NCBI RefSeq assembly: GCF_036669915.1
Contig: NC_089312.1
Coordinates: forward strand, 16,059,317 to 16,123,316
DNA from: Pocillopora verrucosa
Taxonomy: Eukaryota; Cnidaria; Anthozoa; Scleractinia; Pocilloporidae
DNA length: 64,000 nt
Reading direction: 5' to 3'
Shown here piece by piece: positions 23,888 to 36,216 of this stretch. The translations under genes were made by a program, and so were the position numbers. Under the pieces are notes generated by a model. It was given only the letters and a program-made list of their open reading frames with translations, was not told where the DNA came from and did not search any database. Each line of letters opens with the position of its first letter. Position 1 is the first letter of the stretch.

Positions 23888-25976
23888 CGTGATAATAGAC
23901 TTACAGCGAGAACGAGCTGCGCTAATAGAGATTTTTTTCAAAGGAGATGTGACACAGCTGTGTCGATGTTTCTTGTGTCTTAATAAGTTATAAAGTCACG
24001 CAAAGTAGTTTGCGAATTACTGAGTTGCCTGGGCGAGCTGTTCTGTTTGTTTTCCGCATTCAAGGTTAAATATATTAGCATCAGGCTAAGGTTAATTACC
24101 GTCAAGTAACTTCGTATTAGTTTTAGAACTCAACGAATGAAAAATTTAATACAAAGAGTTTGAACGGAAACTAAAACGTGACCTCACAAATACGTTTTTC
24201 TGTCCTTTCACTTATAATTAAGTTGTAAAGGAATCCACGTTTATCCGGAATTCTTTTGAAACACTAGAGGATCTTGTAAATAAATGACGTCAGCCCATTG
24301 ACTTCTTTATTCAGTTCGGCTTCAATGAAGAAAAACAACCCTCTTAGAAACGCATAAACACTTTCAATGTTTTTGTCTGTGGATGCGTGGGCCTCATTGT
24401 GAGTTTTTATTTTTCTTTCTCCTTCCTACAATAACATATTGTTGGTTGGCTTTTTTGTCGATGCCGCAATCGTTGATGAGCTTAAGTTAATTTAGCAGAA
24501 AGCACTTATTGATAAATTCGCGCCCCATGTATGTCAATAGAAACATTTAAAGATGTTTTTAACCGCCGAAGTTAATACCGTCAATCGTCGTCAAAACTTT
24601 ACCTACAGTAAGTTGTGTAATTGATTTCTCCGCCTCGTTTCATTAAATATACGGGGAAAAGGCGACGAAATTAGACAAATATATCAGCATAGGAGTGCAA
24701 CATTGATATAACGCCACATTCTCTTGACCAATTCAAAAGGAAATACAAAGCAGATCCAAATGAGAATGAGCTATTTAGAGCTTGGGAATTATATGGACGG
24801 CTACGATTGGACCTCTTCAATTGACGTAACTTCAGGACACACTTACTTATTTTGATGTATCTACCTTATCCATCAAACGGGTCATTAGAGTCAATGCAGT
24901 CCTTTCTACGCAAAGCAAGCCAAGATTACAGAGATTATAGCAGGGTACTGAAACACTTATAAAACGAGGCTAAATAAAAAGCCGCTTCTTTTCTTGTTTA
25001 ATCCTTTAATCCCTTAGAGTGACTCGCATCTAAATTTCACCTTACAGTATCCCAGGTCGTGAGAACAGAGAGAAAGATCGCCATCTAAGGAAGCTCTTGA
25101 CTGTTAAACAAATTCTCTCAGTCACTTTCATAGGGAATGCATAGAACAGTGTGGAGAAAATGCATGATGATATTAGGGTGTAAGAGGGTCTCATTTCAAC
25201 TTGTAAAGCTTAATCGGAGGCTGAAGATGGTTGTTCTCAAAAATTCTCGTCGGCTGTATTTAAAAAAATAGAACTCTGTTTCGAAAAATTCACACAAAGT
25301 GATGTTCAAACTCGTACAAATTTCAGTCTGCAGTTTATTTTCTCCTTCACTCCAGTACAAAGTAAACTAACTCCTGAGTATTTTATTGATTAAATCTGTC
25401 ATTATTTCAAAAGTTATCCTATAGGTATAACTTATGGCTAATGCCATAACACAGCCACAAAGATTTTAAATGAATTTTTGGTCCTTAATGATTCCGGTAA
25501 AGCTCGTGTTCTTCCCAGGAAAGTGTATTTGCCCTTAATTCATTTCCTCGCATTTTCACCCCTTTTGGCATTATTACTGATTAAAACATATAACATATAT
25601 AACTTCATGTTATCGTTTATAAGAATGAGCCATGATAAACTGATTGAACATAAGGGTAGAAAATCTATTTTTTTAAGATTTATACCTCCATTATTCGAGG
25701 ATTTTTCATTTCATTATTATAGAAAGACTGTACCTTTTCAGATTAATTAAATTGTGGTTATTATTATGTCCTTAATTCCCAAATTACAATGATTAAGTAA
25801 AAACCCATTTCTTGTTAAAATGATAGCTTCATAATAACATTTTAATTATCCCAATATCTATTATCAACATACAGAGAATAAGCACCAAGTTGGTGGCTTT
25901 GTCTAAAAATTTATCTTTCTATTTATCCTTTATAGCTATTCTTGCTCCTCTTTGCTTGATCGTTTTGTTGTTTTTT

Positions 25977-25982
25977 TTTATT
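25977..25982 (-). promoter_or_regulatory. Candidate polyadenylation signal for the upstream CAP gene
   Basis: The plus strand reads TTTATT, which is AATAAA on the minus strand, ~70 bp after the stop of the CAP gene ending at 26053. Confidence 0.4.
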
Positions 25983-26052
25983 ACTTTTACCCCGATGATC
26001 GGCAATGATGATCTACAAATGCTATGCACTTTAAAATTAAATTTTTCTCTTC

Positions 26053-29000
26053 TCATCCCTTAAAAACATTTTCTTGGAAATGATTGAGCAAATTTCCTGC
26101 AGGATTGTACCTTGCCACCACGTACGTAAGCTTCCCGTCAGCGGTCTGGGCCCTACCCATTCCCAACTCATTACTCTCCTTCCACACCACTTGCGTGAAA
26201 TGCCCAGTGTTGCCTTGGAAACCAGGTTTATCGAATCTGTAGTCTTTGACTTCACTGTACCACATGTTTGTCGCTTCATCAGCAGCTGTTTCAAACCTGC
26301 CAGAGAACATGGCGATGTTCTCACCATATCCTTTACGTTCCTTTTGCGTAGCGTGCTGCAGTTTACGTGCACGTGCCAATTTCTCGGCCCAGGCCTGTGC
26401 TTCCTTTGCAATCTCGTCCGACCACGTCAGTGGTGACACTTTATGCTTGGTGCGGTATTTGTTGTGAGCATCAAGGGCCTGTTTTGCAAAACCCGTTTGT
26501 GACACAGAGCTGGGGGCTTTCGGTCCTCCTTAAAGAAAGAAGATAAGACTAAGACGTGCTCTCAATTTATAAACATACAAACCGAGTTTTCATGGCAAAG
26601 ATTGGAAGGAACAAAATTAAGTAGAGTGTCTTTATGGCTAACGGTTTAAATTTTGGCTATTTTTCCCTCTTTTCTGTTACATTTAAACGAAAAACCTTTT
26701 CAATTTTTTCGCCTAACTGCTAAATTTTTTGCTATTTTACGGCCAATGGTTTACCTCACTGAGACCCTCTAAGTAAGACTCTCATTCCGCACCACAGAGG
26801 ATTATAGTTTACCCAAGGAGTGATTCATCTGTACAATTTTTCTCAAAAATAACACCTTTGGTGAGTCCGCGGTTTAAGCCGGATACACTACTCCTTTTCA
26901 TCAGAAGTGAATAATTTTTTATTGAGATATGTTTCCTTGAGTAAATTGGGTAAAAAAACTAGTTACACTCAGCATAAAGCAAAATGATATCGGAATAATT
27001 TACACTGTACAGATTTGCGTCAGAAATAACACAATTAAATGTCTTTACCTGCAGTTGAACAACTCTTAGAAGGCTTCGGGTCTTGAGTAGGCGGAGAATC
27101 TGCACGAAAACGCAAATATATGTATTCATTTGCAACCGCACTCCAGCTCAACTTAGGGTAATAGAACAATTAGTGGGTGATTGGATGAGTGAGTCAGTAA
27201 GCGAGTGAGCGAGTGATTGGATGAGAGAGTGAATAAGGGAGTAGGTGTGCGAGTGAATGGGGTAGGTGAGTGAGTGAGTGAGTGGGTGAGTGGGTGGGGT
27301 GGGTGAGTGAGTGAATGAATGAGTGAGCGAGGGAGTGAGTGAACTAGTGAATGGGTGAGGTGGGTGAGTGAGTAAGAGAGTAGGTTGGTGGGTGGGGTGG
27401 GTGAGTGAATGAATGAGTGAGTGAGGGAGTGAGTGAATAAGTGATTGAATGAGTGAGTGAGTGGGAGGGGTGGGTGAGTGAGTGAGCGGATGGGTGAATG
27501 GGTGAGTGAGTGAATAAGTGATTGAATGAGTGAGTGAGTAAGCGAGTGAGTGGGAGGGGTGGGTGAGTGAGTGAGCGGATAGGTAAATGGGTGGGTGAGT
27601 GAATAAGTGAACGTGTGAATTAGTAAGAGACTGAGTGAGTAAATGAATGAATTAATAAACAACTGAGTCAATGGTTGCGTAAAACGATCTGTGATCTTAA
27701 AGAAGCATGATTCATTTTCGCCATTTGCTTTTGATAAAGAAACTCAAAATAGAGTTACAACCTTGAGGAAGTGCTGTTCTCATGTCTCGAGCAAACTTGT
27801 CTTGCTTTCTGGTCTCTGCGATTTGTTACGAGAAGAAAGAAAAATATTTTATAATTGTTTATGTATGAATGATTGGGAAACCGGATTTGTATCTGGACTT
27901 TCTTTTTATGTGTTTCTCATGTGTGTGCGTGCAGCTCTAAATCACAAGCTTCAGGTGGCAACAGCTGCGAATAATTAAGTGATCCGTTAAAGTGGAAGAG
28001 CCAAGTTTTTTACATGTCAAGCATTCTTGTGGTCTGAAATCTTTTGCTCAGCCATTTATATCTTTTTCCCACGGACAATTAATCTTTTTTTCACAAACAC
28101 TTCACTTTCCTCTGCTCCAGTCAAGTTTGTAATATTACGATGTAGTATGGCTAAGAAAAGACTTTTGATGAAAGTCATTGAATGGTGTAAGTTTCATGAA
28201 TATTGTATCGTGGATTTGTCCATGATAGGTTTCGTTCAAGATAGTGCAAGTCGATTCCACCTATTTTGTAAAAAAGGTATTAATAGTAGACGCAGCGTGT
28301 GGTGAGTACTTGTAGCTTGCTTCAGGCGTTCGTGACTTAATAAGAACGCAGCGTTTCCAGGATTAGCGATAGGTAAAATAAACATGCAAGCAGAAGCCAA
28401 GTTCGCTCTTCTTTCTTGTTAATGATTACTTTGGGCAAGACAATTGTCCAATATCAAAATCTTATGCACTATCTTTTAATGTTTAATTAGCCCACTAGTT
28501 CTGCATTTCAGCTACTTCATCTAATGATCTTGAAGAATTAATTAGTTTCTGAACTCCTCACCCGATACTGTTGTCACGGTTTCCTTAGAATAGCCACCTC
28601 GATCTTGACAAGAAAAAAAAAATTAGCCACAAAATAGCCACTATATGCAATGTCATTTGAAAAAGATGACAATGACATAGATCTCCACATAGATCTTCTG
28701 TGATCCTTGAGGCAAGAAAAACATGTCGCAGAAACCCAAGAGCTAAATCCATAGTTTTAGTGATTCACTCTTACCATTTCCTTTTAAGGTCACAGTTACG
28801 GTGGACACAACAGTCTTCTTTGTACCATCTGGGAGCGTAATAGTCTGTGATAAAAAATGCGTCCAAAAACAGTCAACTACTGGAAAAGCTTTCTTGAGCC
28901 ATGTGTGGCTTATTTATTTGTGTATTTTTTGACAAGGATGTCTTTTTTCAAATCATTCTATTGTAATTTGATAATTCGTGTAGATTCTAAGAGTACTTTT

Positions 29001-29968
29001 ATCCAAATGTCTTTGATTATAGAGTACTGGCGTGAATGAAATTCAACTTGTAATGGTAAGGAAAGATAACTACCTTGAAATCTGATAATTTCAGAATCAA
29101 GAATTTATAAAGCGAATAACAAAACTCATGTATGTATTGAATTCTATGTTAAATTTAGATCAAAATTTATTGCATTACTTTTTCCTCTGTCCGCGTCTCC
29201 ACTCCGCTCGGTGGTCTTTCCTCATGTTTCTGCCGCTGGTACACAGGCACAGAACCCTTTTTAGAAGCTGATTCCCTCTCAGGAATTGTGACAGGCCCAT
29301 CCTGCAACAACAACACACATTATTCGGCACAACGTACAATTGGCGTTCGGCGAAAAGCAAGAATATACAGCACTCCCTCACGAGACCCTTAACAAAGAGA
29401 TGCGCCACCATGTCGGTGCGCTAAAAGAGGGAACGCCTGATTAAAGACTACTTAATGCAATATCAAAAAACTTGAAACAAAGCAGCAAAACAAAAAATTT
29501 CTGAATCAAACGCTCGAAGCACTCATAAGTGTCACGTACTTTGGACGGGAAAACATTCTCCGCGAAGGCCCTCATCATGTTTCCTGCTGGCCTGTAACGA
29601 CCGACGACAAACTCTTTACCATCGACACTCTTAGCTCTACCAATGCCCAGCTCTTTACTGCCCTTCCACACAACCTGCGTAAAGTGACCGGTGTTTGACT
29701 GAAACCCAGGTTTACTAAAGTCATAATCCTTGACTTCGCTGTACCAACTGTTTACAGCATCGGTGCCGTCAATTTCGCGTCCAAACACCATAAATACATT
29801 TTCTCCGTCTTTTGTGTCGTCGTGTTCAAGGCGACCTTTTTTTGCGATTTTCTTTGCCCAAACCTCAGCATCTCGCGCCAAGGCGGTAGACCATGTCAGC
29901 GGTGGCACTTGGTGAGCTGCGCGAAATTTATTATGAGCTTCCAAAGCTTCTTTTCCGAAAGAATCCAT
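26053..29968 (-). CDS. Two-domain CAP (GAPR-1/PR-1-like) protein, 5-6 exons, 382-400 aa
   Basis: Exons in order: 29968-29540 (CAP1, ends PSK before GTACGT), 29301-29179, 28844-28775, optional 27815-27762, 27099-27049, 26528-26053 (CAP2, ends FKG then TGA). The core five exons sum to 1149 nt; with the optional 54-nt symmetric exon 1203 nt, both in frame. Both CAP domains keep the tetrad: H with GEN, WYSE, GHFTQ, plus RYRPAGN in CAP1 and RYNPAGN in CAP2. No signal peptide or obvious myristoylation start (MDSFGKEAL). Linker exons 2 and 3 (123 and 70 nt) match exons 3 and 4 (126 and 70 nt) of the paralogue at 16540-21738 in order, phase and size. Unlike that gene, each CAP domain lies in a single exon. 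The first CAP frame reads on into intron 1 for 32 residues, ending in a hydrophobic tail, so a one-domain isoform is possible. Biochemical role unknown. Confidence 0.87.
27165..27670. repeat. ~500-bp GTGA/GTGGGTGAG minisatellite in a CAP-gene intron
   Basis: Dense, imperfect GTGAGTGA, GTGGGTGAG and GTGAATGA units fill an intron of the CAP gene. The long minus-strand reading frame across it (Thr/His/Ser/Leu repeats) is a by-product of the repeat, not a gene. It occupies the position where the paralogue keeps its DP[FL]KDRK micro-exons. Confidence 0.92.
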
Positions 29969-32233
29969 ATCACTGTTTTACACTGAAACTGAAAATATCA
30001 ATAAGCTAGTCGAATTGAAAATGAATCGCTTGACTGTGTCGCGTCGAAAAATTTGCAAACTGTCAAGTGATTAGCACATGATGGTTTTAACCTTCAATAC
30101 GACATATAATATAGAAAGATCAGCCCGCAATGCCCGCAATAGCCATCATGCATGTTTACGTCAAAATAACCAAGAGTGGTGTTGTTTATTGCGAAAGTAT
30201 TCCCGAAGCATTTGTATCAAAAAAATACTCACTTTAAAAAAAATTGAGAGACTGGTATGGAATCGGGAAAAATGTAATGCAAAGTAAAAGAAACTTCGAG
30301 AGGGTGAATTTTTAGCAAATGACGTAGTCTTTCATAGGAACTATCGAGTGACTTGTCAGTGGAGCAGTTTCAAAGTGCTCGAGGGCTGCAAATAAGCAAA
30401 TTAAAACGAAATTCAGATTATGCTCTTTCGCATAACACCTGATACATAAATTACAATGCAATGATGAAAGAATCACTCTAAATTTCCTTTATTAGAATGC
30501 TCTAGGAACGAGTAAAAGACAGCTAAATGAAATGGTCTTAATATGTGTTTCGGAAATTGTTTCAATATTTACAAATCGTCTTTCTAATATTTGAACGCCA
30601 GTTTGGTTGATTCACACTTGAAGTTTTCCAATATAGATTTTTAAAATGAAAAATTATGAGGAACGAACAAAAGAATAAATACATCAATTTATTTTAGAAT
30701 GTTGACCCCGACGAGGTCGCCAATAATGGATTACAAACGAAAGACGGACTCCGTAGAAACTAAATCCTTTCATTGGAATATCAGCCAAAACTTGTAGAAA
30801 ATTAATTCAAACACGCTGTTTATTTACTTTTATCTTCTTTTTAGTTTTCATTATGCGTATTGGTTTTTCCGACGACTTTGTGTGTGATTGGCACGTGTCT
30901 TTATAAAAAGACCAGGTGAAAAATTGTCCCTTCAGGTAATTATTTTTAAGACGATCGACATTTTGCTAACGGGTCCCATTAAAGTCGGCCGTCATCACGT
31001 AATGGTAGAGCCGTGAGAAGAGCATATTAAAAATTGCTTAACATATTTCTGCCGTGAAGAGCAGAGTATTTTGTTTAATATTGTAGACGTACACTTAAGT
31101 CATTATTTATCCATATCAGACACTACATACATATTACATTTTCCGTTCAAGGCTCACCCATTAATAAAGATCTTTATCATAACGTTCCCTGTCCGACAGT
31201 ATTGACGTATTTTATTTTAATGTTTTTTTCCTAAGTGCTCTGCAAGGGCAAGGTCAAAATTGAGGCTCTTACAGGGACAAAGTTTTTTCCTTTAGACTGT
31301 GGGGAGACAATATGCAAATTTAATGGATGAAGTATATTTTTAGGAGTTTTCGCTTTCTAAAACCGACGTCTACTATTTTATTTAGAAAACTGTAACATTT
31401 TGTCTGGGTAACTGATCGAAATTTTGTCACATTTTTGAAAACGTCAGACCACTTTTTTTCTTTTGCGATAGCAGTTGCAAGTTTTTATTTTCTAGCCGCT
31501 TTATGCATGCATATGGACGATGTTTACAATTTTTTAAGAATCGAATCTGGGCGATCATACAACCTAGAGCTCTAGGTAATATCAATTTAAGATTCCGAAG
31601 ACGAACAAAAAAACACAATTTGACGAATGTATTGCGGTTTTCCTGTCTGCAACTGAATCGAGAGTAGTCAAAGAAAATTCATTGTGACGACGTACTATCA
31701 AGCGTTGATTGTTTTGAAGACATGTGACTGATAAACAAAATAAACTCTATACGGCCTACCTCAACCAAAAGGATCTCCTATATACTAAGAGACTGATTGG
31801 AAAAATTTCAACGAGAGTAGATAAGAACAAAGCAGTTTAGATACCTCCTAGAATGTTTCTTTCTTTCCAACTGGCCGTGAAACTGTAGACTTCCTCGTGT
31901 CCGAACAAGTGCTGTATTCAGACTGGTCCTCAGGAGCACAATGACTAGCTACTTATAATAACCAAAGCGGGTTGAATTTGCATAAATTAGTTAACATGTA
32001 TTCTGGGCCCCTGTTCAAGACCACATGGTCTTTTAATCCATGTTTCAAATGCCCTGGGCCTTACTTTGTGGTTAACCTCTGTAGAAGGAAAAAATTCACA
32101 GGAACTTCCACCCGTGGAGTACTCCTCACATTTTATTTTCCACATTTGTTACCACCACGTAACTTTAGTTACCAAGGAAAGTACAGAAAATACTTGCACC
32201 AAAATCTATAGTTACCGCTCGACGTAAATAATA
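29969..32233. other. Upstream region of the first CAP gene, no other gene seen
   Basis: Expected to hold the promoter of the CAP gene starting at 29968. No clear TATA box or coding exon was recognised apart from the 16-bp palindrome at 31562. Confidence 0.5.
31562..31577. repeat. Perfect 16-bp palindrome
   Basis: ACCTAGAGCTCTAGGT is exactly self-complementary with no loop. It lies in intergenic DNA upstream of the CAP gene starting at 29968. No function can be assigned. Confidence 0.6.
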
Positions 32234-32376
32234 TTTACTTATTGACTGAGACGAAGGGCCGGACGGGAAATCTTTGGTGCGAGGTCTAAATGGACCGAGC
32301 GCAAGGAGGTACTACGTCACGGAAGGAAGCCATATTTTTTCCTGTTCGGCCCGACCTCTGTGATCAATAAGCAATT
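32234..32376. mobile_element. ~143-bp inverted-repeat element (MITE-like)
   Basis: The left arm (TTTACTTATTGACTGAGACG then GGGCCGGACGGGAAA) is mirrored by the right arm (TTTCCTGTTCGGCCCGAC then TGATCAATAAGCAATT). The centre carries GACCGAGCGCAAGGAGGT. A diverged relative is at 3272-3395. No coding potential. Confidence 0.65.
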
Positions 32377-33407
32377 AATCAAATGAATACTAGGTGCTAA
32401 AAATTTAGAAAATTTCGTTTCAACCTATAGAGCAAATACTAGCATATTAAAGAAGGGCGCACATTGGAGAAGTACTAAAATGATTATCAGAAAAAAATTT
32501 TTCCTTTTTCTCCTTCGTCATAATTTCCCATTTATTTTTGGTTGGAGTCCGCGATTTCAATTCACGTTCTCGGAATAGTCAAAAGAGCCGTTTGAGTGCA
32601 ATGTGAGTGGTTTTCTTTCGAACCGGCTCACGTCATCCCGTTCTGCACTGCACACGTCAGCTTTCACTGCGGAATTGCGCGCGGAGAATACGGAATACGA
32701 CTGAATTACGACAGCTATTTCTACCAAGGGTAAGGATGTGTTATGGTTTTCCGTGACCCGTGCCCTCCCACATAATCTATCACACAAGAATGTTCCTTTA
32801 TTAAGGTTCCAGTTAAGCACTGTGACAACAACAATGGGAATGAAAGAACTAGAGAGTCAGCGGGCCCCTTGCCGAAAAACATTTCTGTAATCCAGCCATA
32901 GAGGCACATAGCGTTTAAGTAACAATAGACCAGGGTTCTGAATAAGGCCAAGAATATATAGACTATAATTTAAGAATACTCTAACAGCAAAGTCAAAGTT
33001 GTAAATTACACTCATTCCAAAAGAAGAGGCGAAGAAAATCAGACGAGTGACCTGGATTTCAAATCAAGAGACCAGGCCAAGAGAAGCAGCTTATCTATTG
33101 CTGTTTATTTTTTCCTCTGGAAGCGTTCCTAGAAGAAATTCTTTTCTGTCCTCAAGTTGTAAAAATAAAAAAAATAAAAAACCTCAATTAACACAGTACA
33201 AGATAATGTGTTTCTGCTCATTTTGGCCTATTGTTTACAATTACACCTATATACCCACTGAGATTTACACACCGTAAAGGCGCAAAATAAATTTTCATTC
33301 CCAAGCTGATCGAAAAAGCCGAGAGCCAATCGGATAGTGCCCATTTTTCACGAGTGCGGAAAAAGATACGTCACTCGTCGGTTTGTATCGGAAATCTCAC
33401 CCTTCAT

Positions 33408-33498
33408 CGCCCTTCAGTCATCATTTCGTCCTTCAGTCGTCATTTTGCCCTTCAGTCGTCATTTCGTCCTTCAGTCGTCATTTCGCCCTTCAGTCGTC
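33408..33498. repeat. 19-bp tandem repeat, about five copies
   Basis: Units of the form GCCCTTCAGTCGTCATTTC, alternating with a CGTCC variant, run in tandem. The open frame across them (Phe/Arg/Ser/Val rich) is a repeat artefact. Confidence 0.85.
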
Positions 33499-34659
33499 TT
33501 TATCACTTCACCCCCAATTGAATAAAAGAAACGTGATAATAGATATGCTTCCACCATGAGTTCCACAAAACCCTTTTATTCCCAAAATTGATGAGCGTAA
33601 AAATTTTCCTCTCATTAAAATATTTGATTCATCCCACGATCATAGAACTTAAGGGCAAGCTGATGCGTAAAGTTTTTACTTAAATTATAAACATAAAGAA
33701 ATAAATGAAATAAATGTAGGCACGCAATGCGTACGCAAATGAGTCCCACCTTCTGTACAACCATAATTTCTACGGCAAAAGCAAAAGGCAATGTTCAAGA
33801 TTAATTCGCTTATTTTAATTCTTATACTTGCGTAGATGTAAGAGAAGTTTGGAACAGCTAAATAACAGAAGAGAAATTCTTCTGCTTCTTTTTTCTCTTT
33901 GGCTTCCATTTAAGAATGAAATGTGACAGTCACCCTGTCACCATCTCCCTCTCATTTTCTCACGGTTATGTTATAAGGGACGTCTTGTTCCCTCCACTTC
34001 AAGGTTGAGAAACAGGTCGATAATAATGTTGCGATAAAGTCAGAAAATAAAAGTTGAATCAGTCTTTAAGTCAGCTTAATTCACCTCCCCTGCGTTTCTC
34101 TGTGTTTTCCTACCAAGGAACCTGTTTAATTTTAAAGAGGTCACATCTAGCTTCTAATGGTGAGCCTTAGCTATAAAATGTTCTTTAAAAAAATATGTAA
34201 AAAACGGCATGAGGTCGGGTAGTGTAGTGGATTTAACTTGCGAACGCTAAGAGCTCTTCCAGTACGTGTCCTAAATTTTCTTTTGGAATTTTTTTACCAA
34301 ATCGTCTTCTTTCTCCTTATGAGAAAGAAAAAAGCTCACTGTTTTTAAGTATGGTGACAAAGAGAAAAGGAGAAGGGAGCAAATTTTCTAGAACCTTTTC
34401 ATTGAAGTACTTGGACTGTGATCATACAAAAATCGTCTGGGTTCGAGTAAACATTTCTAAAATTACAATTTAAGAATGGTTGCACCTCCCTATTGGACTT
34501 CACTAGGATAAAATTCAGGCTTCAGCTTGAAATCCTTTTTCCTTTTTGGTGGAACGAGACTAACCGAGGAGCTTAGAGTCGATTATTATGAATCCGCCGT
34601 TTAAAGCAGAAAACTAATTTAAATTACAAATATTGTAAAATTAATATTCATATTTTCGC

Positions 34660-34883
34660 TCAGTCTTGCACGTGGAAGAAGCTTACGAGCTGCAAGAAAT
34701 TTCAGCGTCTTTTCCTGCTTTTATGGATTCAAGACACCCATTTTTTTACCTTATTACCTTGGATATCGTCAGTTCTGTCAAGGTCAGCGAGTGTTTCATT
34801 TGCTGAATCACGGGGTTAACATTTGATCGTCGTCGAGGATTCATGACTTTGATTTTGTCCAGACTTTTCTTCAGGTAAATAAC
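34660..34883 (-). CDS. Candidate last two exons of an unidentified minus-strand gene
   Basis: On the minus strand an open 126-nt block (34883-34758, phase 0 to 0) encodes a basic peptide including NPRRRSNVNPVIQQMKHS and ends at a GTAATA donor. After a 68-nt intron with a TTTCTTGCAG acceptor, a 30-nt exon (34689-34660) encodes LVSFFHVQD and a stop. The opposite strand has stops in every frame. No upstream exon was found with confidence and I do not recognise the protein. It could be a relic or chance. Confidence 0.28.
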
Positions 34884-36033
34884 CTACGTACAGAGATATT
34901 TTGATGGAATTGCAGTGCTCGTGTTTTTCGTTGTTTCTAGAGTAAAATTCATTAACTTATTCGAATGTAAGAAGGGAGGGCAAGATCACATAGCACAGGA
35001 TAAGACAAATACTCAATGTCAGTCGCCATGACAGTTCCTTGCTCGTGTCTTTCATGGGATGCCGAGAAATTCGTTCGTTATTCTTTTCGCACTTATCACT
35101 TGTTTCCTTATTGTCCATTTCATTTCTGTATTTATTTGTCAAACTATACACAATTTTTATGCTTCTAGTGTTGTAACATTGTTTTTTTTAAACGCGCTTG
35201 TTATTTCCCTTTAATCACGCTGAAGAAAGTAGAGAGTAACGGTTAATATGTTTTGTATGTAATACTGAATCTTGTTTTCTGGATATCAGAGGACTGATTC
35301 CCATCTTTCATGCTGAAACTGCAGATGGCAGTACTTACTATAATAATGTACTTGAGAAAATTACGCGCTTCTGATCGGCTGAAAACAAGTACATTCTCAT
35401 GTAACACGAGCGCAACATTGTAAAACGAGTCAAAATTACAAATAGCGCGCGCACGCTTTCAATATTTAGTCTGTAGTGACTTTCTGTGATGTTTTTTTAG
35501 TGTACATTATTAACAAGTAATATCATGATTTCTCTTGCAATTTGGTGTACTAAGCATTTGTAAATTTTCCAAAGACTTCATATTGCACTTGCCTTACGGG
35601 TTCGTCCAATTTTGTTGTCTTTGAAAAATTTACTCGTTAACACTAAATTGCTCTCGAAGTCATGTTATTGCCTATACTTATTTGTACTATCAGAGGAACC
35701 TGTCTTAATACTTTGGAGTAGCCCGATGTGTATTGGCATATTGTGGGTTCTTATTCTCCTGGCCATTTCATCTGAACGAATCGATCTCATATGCAAAGAC
35801 AGATGTTTATCTAGAATCTCTTTTGTGATTCTTAACATAACGGCATCTCATTACTTTAGACTCGTAGATTGTATGATAATTTTTTTTTTCGAACAGAAAA
35901 CTGGTTTTCTCCCTTAATTCTGCATCAAATATGAGGGTTCCACGTATTTATATACACTAGTTTAGCTTAGTTTTTATGAACAAAGAGCTCACCTTACGAA
36001 AGGTTTACATGTATTCTTATGGTATTCACTTTT

Positions 36034-36216
36034 TTAGCACCAAACATAGGATGAAAAAGTATCGAAATCAAGAAGATCACGGGATAACATCAGACAAGGT
36101 TGGTTTTTAAGTTTTATAATTATTTTACTCATCTCATCTTGTAAATCGTTACAATAATGACAAGCCACTAAAGCTGAAAAATAGAGAAACAACAAAAGAA
36201 AATCAAAGCTGGCCAT
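36034..36216 (-). CDS. Possible small secreted Cys-containing peptide, 60 aa
   Basis: From an ATG at 36216 the frame opens with a signal-peptide-like N-terminus: a short polar start (MASFD), a Leu/Phe core and a small-residue end near VACHY. It then carries a short mature region with four cysteines in total, the last being the final residue before the stop. No homologue is recognised and the ORF is short enough to be chance. Confidence 0.2.
   Translation of the reverse strand: MASFDFLLLFLYFSALVACHYCNDLQDEMSKIIIKLKNQPCLMLSRDLLDFDTFSSYVWC

Larger units (their letters stand above)
21739..26052. other. Intergenic DNA between the two CAP genes
   Basis: About 4.3 kb separating the two minus-strand CAP genes; it should hold the promoter of the downstream gene. 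Only the 60-bp duplication at 22424 and the orphan TATA at 23880 stand out. Confidence 0.5.

Noticed and set aside
26074-26436. 120-aa plus-strand frame
   Set aside because: Antisense shadow of the second CAP domain of the 26053-29968 gene, which shows conserved CAP motifs on the minus strand.
27153-27671. 172-aa minus-strand frame of Thr/His/Ser/Leu repeats
   Set aside because: It is translated GTGA-type minisatellite inside a CAP-gene intron; no start context or unique sequence.
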